A stretch of 18,026 nt of DNA. Source: an uncultured Collinsella sp. (GTDB lineage Bacteria > Actinomycetota > Coriobacteriia > Coriobacteriales > Coriobacteriaceae). Location: NCBI GenBank assembly GCA_934646965.1, contig CAKUEZ010000036.1, positions 1 through 18,026 on the forward strand, written 5' to 3'. Positions 1 to 9,200 of the stretch are shown here, one piece after another. Position numbers and translations under genes: made by a program. The notes beneath the pieces were generated by a model. The model was not told where the DNA came from, did no database searches, and was given only the letters and a program-made list of their open reading frames with translations. Positions within the stretch are counted from its first letter, which is position 1, and the number at the start of each line of letters is the position of its first letter.

Positions 1-245
1 TTCTTAAAGACGATCAGCGTGGGGATGCTCATGACGCCAAACTTCATGGCCAGGTCCTGGTTGTCGTCGACGTTGCACTTGGCCACGGCAAGCTTGCCGG
101 CAAGCTCGTTGGCGACCTCGTCCACGATGGGCGAGAGCGAACGGCACGGGCCACACCACGGGGCCCAAAAATCAACCAATACGGGCAGGCTATCGTTAAC
201 GATGGAATCGAAGTTCTCGGGGGTAATCTGCTTAATGTCAGCCAT
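1..245 (-). CDS. trxA: Thioredoxin (5' part, cut by window edge)
   Basis: Thioredoxin reduces disulfides in cytosolic proteins and is recycled by thioredoxin reductase. The gene reads leftwards from ATG at 245-243; 81 complete codons are in the window and the rest lies beyond base 1. The active site WCGPC is visible with Cys31 and Cys34, preceded by the usual VLVDFWAPW strand and followed by a PIVDEVA helix. The conserved cis-proline segment MSIPTLIVF is the last thing visible before the edge, so about 25 residues are missing by comparison with the normal length of about 105. A strong ribosome site GGAGGT sits at 250-255, four bases before the start. The gene diverges from the 382-957 gene. 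Identification is secure from the motifs; whether it is the only trx gene in the genome cannot be told. Confidence 0.95.
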   Translation of the reverse strand, partial: MADIKQITPENFDSIVNDSLPVLVDFWAPWCGPCRSLSPIVDEVANELAGKLAVAKCNVDDNQDLAMKFGVMSIPTLIVFK

Positions 246-263
246 GGTGACCTCCATAATGCG

Positions 264-280
264 ACGCGGCTCGGCCGCGT
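264..280 (-). promoter_or_regulatory. Short hairpin in the trxA leader
   Basis: ACGCGGC at 264-270 and GCCGCGT at 274-280 form a perfect 7-bp stem with a 3-base loop. On the minus strand it lies just before the trxA ribosome site, so it is probably in the trxA 5' leader. No U-run follows it on the trxA strand, so it is not an obvious terminator. Its function is unknown. Confidence 0.4.
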
Positions 281-347
281 AAAACTCAGTACGACCGTGC
301 TTATACCCAGCGGCCCGCAAAGCAACCACTCGCGGGCGGCTCTTTTA

Positions 348-353
348 TATAAT
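348..353 (+). promoter_or_regulatory. Candidate -10 box (TATAAT) for the 382-957 gene
   Basis: A perfect TATAAT lies at 348-353, about 29 bases before the preferred ATG at 382. The -35 side (around 325-330) is a poor match to TTGACA, so the call rests on the -10 alone. The ATG at 352 overlaps this box, which argues against translation starting there. Confidence 0.4.
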
Positions 354-381
354 GGTGGGCACGCAAACGATTGGAGAGCGC

Positions 382-957
382 ATGCCCACGTCACAAAGCC
401 AGAAAAAAGAAGCCATCGCCCAGGCCACCGAGCAGGAGCTCGCATCGCTTGCGGCGCGTGGCGTGCGTATCGCGGGCAACGCGTGCTCGCCGATTGTGCT
501 GGTCAAAGGCGATTTGGATGAGGCCGAGCGCTCGGGTGGCGAGCTTGCCGCCGGCGCGGATGGTGCCGCGCTACGCAAGGCGCTCGGGGCTATCGGCTAT
601 GCACCCGAGGATTTCTGCGTCCTGGCAAGCGTTGCCGGCGCGGGCGACGGGGCGGTCGCGGTGGGCGAGGCCCTGACGTGCGACCTGTTCCGCGAGGCAC
701 TCGAGACCTTGGACCCCGAGGCGGTGCTGCTGCTGGACAACAGCGCGGCCGACGTCATGCGTGAAACCTATGCCGATATGCTCGTGGCAATCGACGACTT
801 TGACACCGCCATGCTCAAGCCCGGCCTGGTCGCCCACGTGCAGGGGCGTCGCGTACTCGCGCTCGACGGCTTTGAGGCGGCGCTGACCGACAAGGCCGCC
901 AAGCAGCGCATGTGGGCCTACATCAAGCAGCTGACCCCGGCGGCGGCTCCGCTGTAG
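382..957 (+). CDS. Degenerate uracil-DNA-glycosylase-like protein, function unknown
   Basis: A 191-residue soluble protein with no signal peptide or membrane segment. I chose ATG 382, preceded by GGAGAG at 373-378, over the in-frame ATG at 352, which falls inside a TATAAT box. The order of elements resembles family 4 uracil-DNA glycosylases. A hydrophobic strand runs into VKGDLDEAE where GEAPG-x-E is expected. GGELAAG then GADGAALRKALGAIGY (about residues 52-70) matches the G-x-PF-G-x-AG-x-LL-x-IG helix. VLLLDNSAADVM (about 115-127) matches the 'vivaLG-x-A' strand. VLALDGFEAAL followed by a KQRMWAYIKQL helix matches the HP-x-x-LL plus KR-x-x-WEDL end. The catalytic HP pair and the iron-sulfur cysteine pattern are absent, so it is probably not an active glycosylase. 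The family link is my inference from pattern matching; the fallback is a hypothetical protein. Confidence 0.6.
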   Translation: MPTSQSQKKEAIAQATEQELASLAARGVRIAGNACSPIVLVKGDLDEAERSGGELAAGADGAALRKALGAIGYAPEDFCVLASVAGAGDGAVAVGEALTCDLFREALETLDPEAVLLLDNSAADVMRETYADMLVAIDDFDTAMLKPGLVAHVQGRRVLALDGFEAALTDKAAKQRMWAYIKQLTPAAAPL

Positions 958-1019
958 AAGGACAGCATCGGTAAAGCGACTCCGGCGGTCGATCTGCGCC
1001 ATGAGCCGTACGCCGGTTC

Positions 1020-2297
1020 CTACATCACGGCGCGCAGCTCAAACCGGTCGCCGTTGATGCGGAACTGGCAGTTGCCGTTCATGCGCTCCACGGCAAGTTT
1101 AATGCTCTTGGTACCAAAGCCGTGGCCGGCGTGTTGGGTCACGGGCATGCCGTCGACCATACGCGGCGCGCGTCCAAACGTGTTGGAAACCAAAAGCAGC
1201 AGCTGGCCGTCCTCAAGCCGCAGGTCAAGGTCGACAAAGCGCTTGCCTTCGGGGGCGGCGCTTGCGGCGATGATGGCATTTTCCAGGGCATTCGAAAGCA
1301 CGCTGAACAGGTCGGCATCGCCCACGCGAACGGTTCCGGGCACGGCGGCGCGCAGGTCAGCGGTGATACCGTGTTTGTTGATATCCGAGCTAAATGACGA
1401 AAGCACGATGTTGACGGTCTCGTTGGCGCAGTAGCGGCGCACGGCGGTGCGGTCGTTGGTCTCGCAGAGCTCATCGATGCGATCGAGCGCCTCGTCGATG
1501 TGCCCTTCCTCAATAAGAATGGCCAGGCCGCGCAGAAAATGCCGCATGTCATGGCGAAGAATCGACAGCTCGCGTCCGGACTGGCGCCAAGCCTCGAGCT
1601 CCTTTATGGCCGCGCTATCGCGCGTCTCGAGCATCCAGCGCTCGCGCTCGGCGACTTCCTTTGCCTCGTATTCGCGCAGGTAGACAGCGAGAAACATAAT
1701 GTAGAAGGCACAGAGCGCAAAGGCCAAAAACTCAACGGTCACCACCGAGCCCGAGTGGAACAGCGTGGTGTAGACGTTGGTGGCATAGTCAAAGATGTAG
1801 TAGACGAGCGGCAGTATCAGCAAGATCTCCAGCTCGGTAGGGCTTTTGATTGCCAGGCGCGGGCCGATGTCGCGTGCCCAATGCAGTAGGATGGCAAAGA
1901 CGGCGAGCGTGGTCGCGATGCGCGCCAGATAGTACGCGATCTGCGAATCGGTCGCGGCAAATGCAGCGATACCCATCCAGTTACTAAACTGGCAGCTCAG
2001 GTAGGCGCTGGTGAGGCCCAGTGTCGCAAGAAGCGGACTCAGACGGTAGCGCACGCACAGGTAGACGATAAGCGGCAGGTGTACGACGAGCGGATACGCC
2101 TGACGGGCAAGCAGTTCTCCGCCAACGACATTGGCAATCGAGAATGCGGCACCGGTTGCGGCGCCAACCCCCAGCAGTTCAAGCGAATGGCGCCGATTGA
2201 TTTCGACGCCGCACAGCGCCGCCGAGGCAAAAACGCCAAAGAGCAGCGTCGTGGCGTGGTGAATCGCCCAAAGAACCATTTCGACCTGCGCAGGCAT
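1020..2297 (-). CDS. AgrC/VirS-type sensor histidine kinase (GHKL family)
   Basis: A 425-residue membrane sensor kinase that would phosphorylate the LytTR regulator encoded just upstream. About six hydrophobic helices fill the first 200 residues, followed by a charged linker helix (REYEAKEVAERERW). The phosphoacceptor segment is LRHDMRHF, with His249 the likely site, as in AgrC-type (HPK10) kinases. The N box is NALENAIIA and the glycine box is HAGHGFGTKSI; the D box is reduced to LLLVSNTFG, usual for this family. I start it at ATG 2297-2295, which overlaps the regulator's TGA as TGATG; a TTG lies one codon earlier. The ribosome site GGGAGG (2303-2308) is inside the end of the regulator gene, so the two are translationally coupled. 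The signal is unknown; no AgrB/AgrD-type peptide gene is visible nearby. Confidence 0.88.
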   Translation of the reverse strand: MPAQVEMVLWAIHHATTLLFGVFASAALCGVEINRRHSLELLGVGAATGAAFSIANVVGGELLARQAYPLVVHLPLIVYLCVRYRLSPLLATLGLTSAYLSCQFSNWMGIAAFAATDSQIAYYLARIATTLAVFAILLHWARDIGPRLAIKSPTELEILLILPLVYYIFDYATNVYTTLFHSGSVVTVEFLAFALCAFYIMFLAVYLREYEAKEVAERERWMLETRDSAAIKELEAWRQSGRELSILRHDMRHFLRGLAILIEEGHIDEALDRIDELCETNDRTAVRRYCANETVNIVLSSFSSDINKHGITADLRAAVPGTVRVGDADLFSVLSNALENAIIAASAAPEGKRFVDLDLRLEDGQLLLLVSNTFGRAPRMVDGMPVTQHAGHGFGTKSIKLAVERMNGNCQFRINGDRFELRAVM

Positions 2298-3019
2298 CAA
2301 CGCCTCCCGCCCTCAAAGCGCACCGCAAAGTAGGCATCTTGGAATCCTTGCTTGCTGCTGCGCGAAAGCGGAATGCTCGCGCCCGAGCGCATGACGATTT
2401 CCGTCCGATCGAAATGATCGATGTTGCGCAGGTTGACCTGGTAGCTGCGATGGCATTTAAAGAAGACCGCGTTTTGCGTCAGGCGGTCCTCGACGCTGCG
2501 GAACGACTCGAACGCCTCGATGTCGCGTCCGTCGCGCAGGTGGAAGACCACGTGCTTGTTGCGAGCCTCGGCATATTCGATGTCGGACAGGCGCAGGGCG
2601 TGGTAGCCGAAAGACGTCTTGATGACGAGCTCGTCGGTCGCCGACGGGCGCATGCTCGAAAGCTCGTCGAGCAGCTTTGCCAGACGTTCGTAGGCCACGG
2701 GCTTGAGCAGGTAGTCGAAGGCGCGGACCTCGTAGGACTCCAGCGCGAACTCGGGCGACGAGGTGAGGAACACCAGGCGCGCGGCGGTGTCGGACTGGCG
2801 CAGCTCGCGGGCGGTGTCCATGCCGTTAACGAGCGGCATAATCATGTCGAGTAAGATGACGTCGGCGCGCGATGCGGCATGACGGGCCAGCAGGTCCTCG
2901 CCGCGTGTGACGAGCGCAACGTCGACCGCCGTGCCCGTCTCGGCCGACCAGCGGTCGATCATCCGGTGCAGTCTGTCTAGAAAAGCGACATCGTCGTCGC
3001 AGGCAATAATCTTGAGCAT
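2297..3019 (-). CDS. LytTR-family response regulator
   Basis: A 240-residue DNA-binding response regulator, the partner of the downstream kinase. The receiver domain (about 1-120) has the acidic pocket DDD at 8-10, phosphoacceptor Asp58 in VILLDMIMP, Thr86 and Lys106 in LLKPV. The LytTR domain covers about 134-235, with recognisable FFKCHRSYQVNL and a conserved SFGYHALRLSDIEYAE opening. I start at ATG 3019, preceded by AAGGGGG; the open frame extends 42 codons further upstream, but that extension would cross the intergenic region and has no recognisable domain. LytTR regulators bind pairs of roughly 9-bp direct repeats upstream of targets, commonly genes for surface, toxin or bacteriocin proteins. 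The divergent surface-protein gene starting at 3262 is the obvious candidate target, which is inference. Confidence 0.9.
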   Translation of the reverse strand: MLKIIACDDDVAFLDRLHRMIDRWSAETGTAVDVALVTRGEDLLARHAASRADVILLDMIMPLVNGMDTARELRQSDTAARLVFLTSSPEFALESYEVRAFDYLLKPVAYERLAKLLDELSSMRPSATDELVIKTSFGYHALRLSDIEYAEARNKHVVFHLRDGRDIEAFESFRSVEDRLTQNAVFFKCHRSYQVNLRNIDHFDRTEIVMRSGASIPLSRSSKQGFQDAYFAVRFEGGRR

Positions 3020-3175
3020 TCGGGCCCCCTTAGTAGTTCGATTTTGCCACATCGGGCACGTACCGCTTGCCGAAGCGCATCCCATTTGCGCCCCACGGCG
3101 TGCAACTCGCGCCAAGCGGCAGGGTGTTAGAAAGCGCCGCCGCAAAATATTCCGTGGATAAACATGTCAATACAT

Positions 3176-3211
3176 GCTGGTGGCTGGTCGGGGATTATGC
3201 CAGCCGCCAGC
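3176..3211. promoter_or_regulatory. 12-bp hairpin in the divergent intergenic region
   Basis: GCTGGTGGCTGG (3176-3187) pairs with CCAGCCGCCAGC (3200-3211), 12 bp with a single G-U wobble on the plus strand and a 12-base loop. Just upstream, CATGT-CAAT-ACATG (3163-3176) forms a second, smaller inverted repeat. It lies between the two-component pair and the surface-protein gene, 50 bases before the latter's start, and has no U-run. It could be a leader structure of the surface-protein mRNA or a protein-binding site. I could not identify a convincing -35/-10 pair for either divergent gene here. Confidence 0.55.
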
Positions 3212-3261
3212 GCCAAACGATATTGAACATCGCGAAGCATCGGGATAAAGGGAGCCGCACG

Positions 3262-6200
3262 ATGAGGGAGAAGAAGATGGGGATGCGCAGACTTGCTGCC
3301 TGTGTGCTGGCTGCAGCGTTAGCGCTCGGAGGCGCGGCGACGACGCTCACCACGCCTACGGCGGCCGAGGCAGCGACTACGGCGGATATTCCTTCGAACG
3401 TGAAGATCGCCCAAACAGAGAGTAAAAACCCCTACGTTGCCGACACGGTGACGCTCGAGGCGGGCGAGGATTACGTCGTCGGCGGAGAGATCAAGATCAA
3501 CCACTACGTCGTAAAGGGTGGTACCGAGCAAGATCCGACGCGCATCTATCTCACCGGGAATGCAAGTGTTGGTCACTGGCCTGGTTCCATTAAGGACAAA
3601 AGAGGCAGCGGCTACGACGAGCTCTTTGTGCTCGACGGCGGCTATATCGAGTTCATTGGAACCAACGGGAATGGCAGGACTCCCGTCTATTGCAATGGCA
3701 AGAGCTTTTTGTCCGACAATGCCGGCAGAAGAGACGGTTACGGCGATGGCGCCGATAAAAACAGCGTCTCCAACAGCCTGAACCTTAAGGTTTCCGGCAT
3801 CGAGCTTATAACGGTTGACTCAGGGGTGTCTAAAAGGCCAATTGCGCTGTACGGCACGATGGTCGATGGCGAAACGGCGGCCTTTGACAATGTCAAGGTC
3901 AGCAAATGGGACTGCACACCGAACGGTGCGACTTATGGTAGCAGTCACGCGTACAGCAACATCGCAACAGATTATGAAGCCTCTCCGGCTCCGGTAACGA
4001 TTCTCAGTTCGGCGAACGCTGCAAGGAGTTTGGACGTCACGTTTAGCAACTGTGAATTTACGGATAATGAAGATGACTGCGCTGGTGCGCTGAGTGTCGT
4101 AGGTCGTGGGTGCAGGCCCAGGGTTGTGCTCAACAACTGCACCTTCAAGAACAATCAACAAGAATCGATCTGGTGCAAAGAACTTGGCGTTCGGGATACG
4201 AATGAGCATACCCATGCTGGCAACATTGTTGTCAATAATGCGGACATTACGCTGAACGGTTGTGCCATCACATCGACGCAAGAAGCGGCGAACTACACGC
4301 AGGACATGGTCATGACGAGTGCAATCGCGGTTGCTAAAGGCTCGGCTTGCACGCTCAACAACACCAAGATCTCTGACACTTATGCCGAGGGCACGTACTA
4401 CCATGCTGATGCGAATACACGGCGAAACACCGTGTATGCTCGCGGAACGGTGACGCTTACTGGCAACACGACCATTACTACTAACGTCGATAAGGGTGCT
4501 CGAGGTCTCGCACTCGATACCCCGGGGGTTTACTACCTCGGCAAATTAAACATTGCAGAATCCTTCACGGGCAAGGTCCAGCTGTCGCTCAAGGACGATC
4601 AGCTGGGTGCCTATACGGGCACGCAGTGGAAACTTGGCACTTGCGATATCGATGAGAGCGATCTGCGCTCTCGTGTTACTACGGACGATCCGAGCGTCGG
4701 CATCGGAAAGACGGACGACGGATATGTGTACGCCTCGCGCCTGCCGCACGAGCATGTGTGGTCGGTGGAAAAGGCCGCTAACAGCTCATGTCAACTGAAG
4801 GTCACCTGCTCCGGCAAGATGCGCCCGAGCGATTGCAACTACAAAAATGGCTATGCCGTCGAGCTGGGCATCGATGGGGCGACGCAGGATAAGGGAAAGA
4901 TTGGCGTTACATACGGTGGCGGCGAGGTCACCCCAAAGCTGACGATGGCGAATAAGGACGGCTACGCTACGGATGACATTGTCTCGAAGGGCGACGTCTA
5001 TATCTCCGGTTCTAGGTATTACAAGCTTTCGAAGTGGGGCGACGGCGCAGGCGAGGCGCTGGAGTATGTCCCTACCGATGCGGGGATTTACCGTATCGAG
5101 TCTACGGTTAAGGTCAGGGACCAGGAGGGTGACCTGACGCTTGCTCGCGAGTTCCAAATTAGACCGCTGGAGTTGAGCAAGGTCAGCGGGCTCACGTTTG
5201 AATTCAACGACGGCGGAACAGACACCACGGTTGATGGCGAGAAAGTTCGCGCGTACCCGTGGACGGGTAAGACAATCAAGCCCAGTTTCTCTGTCAAGAT
5301 TTATAACTACGACTCACAAAGCTGGTCGTACTTTGTCAAGGACAATGACTACGTGATTGACGGCGATTCGACGTACAGCACGGTGAGCGCGATTGATCCT
5401 CCCAGCTCCAACTCCTACTTCCCGTACTATCAGGTCTATATCAAGGGCACTGGTAACTATACGGGCTCAGCATATGCAAACTGGACCATCGCGGGCACAC
5501 AGTTCGAGAACGTGATGGCAGAGGGGTTCGAGGGCGTCTATGACGGACAGCCACACGGCGTCAACATTTCGGTGTCAAATGCCCCCGCCGACATGACGAT
5601 CGAATACAGCTTTGATGAGGGCGACAGCTGGACAACGGAGGCGAAGAGCTATACGGACGTTCAGCGTAATCGCAAGAGCGAGGTCTGCTCCGTAACGGTC
5701 GATTACCGCATCACCGCGAAAGACTATGTGACAAAGAGCGGGTCGGTTGAAATCAAGATTACGCCGGCCGGCCAGCCTGTTCCGTGGCGTTATATCGCTA
5801 GCGACGGCACGGGCGTCAAGGTCAAGGACCAAAGTGCGCATCTACTTGAGGATGGATCGCTTTCCAACCTGAATAAGACCTATGAGTGGAGAAAATACGG
5901 GGACAAATATTGGGAATCAGTCGGCGACGGTAAGACTTCAATCGAGTCGCTTGCTGCCGGAAAGTATGAGGTGCGCTTCAAAGCGGACAACAACCACTAC
6001 GCTTCGACGGCTAACGTCTTCGAAATTGCTGAGGGTCCTTGCGCGTCTGCTGACGGTGCTTGGTATAAGACCGAAGGCTCAGATGGCATCCACTGGCAGG
6101 TGTGCCGCTGCGGCGAGAAGCTCAATGAAGGCAAACACGACTTCTGCTGGGAGGAAGTGACGGCTCCTACTACTGAGAAGCCTGGTCTAAAGCGGTATCA

Positions 6201-9200
6201 ATGTTCCGTGTGCGGCTATGTCTTACGCGAGGAGGAGATCCCTCCGGCGTGCATCGGCGGTTATGTCGGCGTGTATGACGGACATGAGCATGCCGTGAGC
6301 GTGGACCTTAAGGATGGCGCGACGGCTCAGTTCAGCATCGACGGTGGAACCACGTGGAAAACGGATGCCCCTTCAATCAAAAACGTCGGCAAGACCACGG
6401 TCGACTATAAGGTGACTACCCCTGGTGCTTCTGACATCAAGGGACAGGTGGCGCTCGAGGTGACGCCGTGCCCGATTACGGTGGCGCCTGCTACTGCGTC
6501 TAAAACGTATGGTGATCCGGATCCCGACTTTACCTATGAAGTGACGGCTGGCTCCCTTATGGAGGGCGATACGCTTTCCGGCATCACGTACAAGCGTGAT
6601 GAGGGTGAGAACGTTCTGACTGGTTATAAGACGTATAAGGTGACGGCTTCTCAGGAAAAGGGCGCCAACGCTAATTACGACATTACGTTTGAGGCAGGCG
6701 AGTTCACCATCACGCGTCGTACTATCGATGTGGAGTGGACGGTTGGACAATACGTTTACAACGGCCAAGAACAGGGCCCCACGGCAGAGATAACCAATCT
6801 GGTTCCCGGCGACGACGTGTCTCTCAAGCTCGTGGATGCCGCAAAGGTAAATGCCGGCACGTATACGGCGAAGGTTACTGGGCTCGTCGGCGAGGATAAG
6901 GTTCTCGCTAATTACCGCAGGCCCTCGGGCATTGAATGCACGTACGCTATCGCCAAGGCCAAACGGGACAGCGCTCCCAATGTAAAGGCGATGGCGGAGA
7001 CCGTGAGTGGCAAACACGACGGTAAGATTGAGGGCGTTGATACATCGATGATGCTGGGCAAGCCTAGCAAGCAGATGATGTTCATCAAGGCAAGTGATCT
7101 GGTCGATGGCGACAAGCTTGAGGATCTTGCGCCCGGTTCCTATCGCCTGTGCTACGGGAAGACGACGAATTACGAAGCCTCCGAGACCGTTACCGTTACA
7201 ATCGCCGCTGGGTCTAAGCTCAAGGTGACGCTGCCGGCCGAGCAGACGGGCTACACGCTTACGGCTGACGCGACCGAGCTCGACTGGCATGGCTCCGCGA
7301 CGCTTTCGTTCTCGCTCGACTCGAACTACTTCGCTGATGGCGAGAAGTTCGCCGTCAAGGTCAAGGACCAGAAGGTAGAGCTCGCCGGTAACGGCACGTA
7401 CGAGATCAAAGACGCCGAGAGCGACATGAACGTTACGGTCGAGGGCGTGCGCAAGCACGAGGCTGTGAACGACAAGTGGGTCTCCGACGACAACACACAT
7501 TGGCACGAGTGCGCCTGTGGCGACAAGATCGATGAGGCCAAGCACGACTTTGAGTGGGTCGTCGACAAGGCTCCCACGGCAACCGAGGCGGGCTCCAAAC
7601 ATCAGGAGTGCAAGGTCTGCGGCCACAAGTTGGCTGAGGTCGTGATTCCGGCTGCCGCCATCGTCGGCTACTCCGGCGAGTACAACGGCGAGTATCACAC
7701 GGTCGACACGACGCACCTGCCCGAGGGCGCAACGGCCAAGTACAGCACCGACGGTGAGAACTGGTCCCCCGATGCTCCCAAGATCAAGGACGTCGGCACG
7801 TTGGAAGTTGCCTACCAGGTAACGATCGACGGCGTGAAGGCCGAGGGCAAGGTAACGCTTGAGGTTAAGCCGCGCGCGATCACGGTCACCGCCCTGGACG
7901 CCTTCAAGACCTACGGCGAGGAAGACCCTGTGTTTGAGTGGTCTGTCACCGCTGGCGAGCTTGTCACGGGCGAAACGCTTCAGGGTCTCAAGATCGAACG
8001 CGATGACTGTGATGACGCGGGCAGCTATGCTCTGCGCCTGACGCAGTCCGAGGATGCTAACCCCAACTACAGCATCACGTTCGTCGACGGTAAGTTCACT
8101 ATCGGCCAGCGTCTGCTCACCGTGACGTGGGGAACTACCGAGTTCACCTATGACGGCAAGGAGCATTGCCCCGAGGCGAAGCTCGGCAATGTCATCGATA
8201 AGGACGACCTTGGCGCGTTCGTGGACGGCTCTCAGACCGAGGTCGGCACCTCTTATAAGGCGACCCTCGCCGAGCTGACGGGCAAGGCCGCCGGTAACTA
8301 CGTGCTGCCTGCCGAGGGCCTGACGTGCGAGTTCTCCATCAAGAACGCTGCGCAGGACGCGCCGGTGGTGCAGGCTGCGGCAGAGACTGTAAGCGGTAAG
8401 CGCGACGGCAAGATCACGGGCGTCGACGCCACCATGGAGTGGCGCGCCCAGGGCGCCACTGAGTACCAGGCCGTGGGCGAGGATGCAACCGAGCTCAAGG
8501 ACCTCGCCGCCGGCGTGTACGAGGTGCGCTACCAGGCCAAGACCAACTACGATGCCTCTGCTGTCACCGAGGTCACCGTGAAGGCGGGCCGCAAACTCGT
8601 CGTGACGCTGCCGAGCAATCAGGTGGGCTACGCGCTCGCCTCGACGACAACCGAGCTTGATTGGCACGGGGCTGCAACGCTCACCATGAGCATCGACAGC
8701 GCATACTTTGCGGGCAAGGACTACGCCGTCAAGGTCAACGGCAATTCCGTTAAGCTTTCCGACAAGGGCACCTATGAGCTCAAGGACGTCGAGGGCGATG
8801 TGAACGTGACGGTCGAGGGCGTGCTTAAGCACGAGCCCGACGGCTCCGGCTGGGCACACGACGCCAAGAACCACTGGCATGTCTGCCGCTGCGGCGAGAT
8901 TATCGACAAGGCCGAGCACACCTTTGAGTGGGTTGTCGACAAGCCGGCGACCGTCGAAGCCAAGGGCGAGAAGCATCAGGAGTGCAAGGTTTGCGGCGAG
9001 AAGGGCAAGTCCGAGGAGATTGCGATTCTGGCGCCCGAGATCATCGACGGCAAGGGCCAGACGATGGTGGTCGACGCCGCCAAGGACCTGAGCTTCCGTT
9101 CGAACGCGCCGATCAAGTACTTCCAGAAGGTGCTGGTCGACGACAAGGAGGTCGCTTCCGAGAACTACGTGCTTACCGAGGGCTCTACGATCGTGACGCT

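Noticed and set aside
958..1019. Terminator between the convergent 382-957 gene and the kinase gene
   Set aside because: Only CCGGCG...CGCCGG with a long loop and no T-tract is visible; not enough to call.
3067..3261. In-frame extension of the surface protein by 65 codons
   Set aside because: It would put an N-terminal tail ahead of a classical signal peptide, cross the hairpin at 3176-3211, and lacks a ribosome site; ATG 3262 has one.
6373..8976. Open frame of 867 codons antisense to the surface-protein gene
   Set aside because: It is the mirror of a GC-rich coding strand whose reverse frame lacks stops; composition is Leu/Arg/His/Val-rich with no domain, signal or ribosome site.
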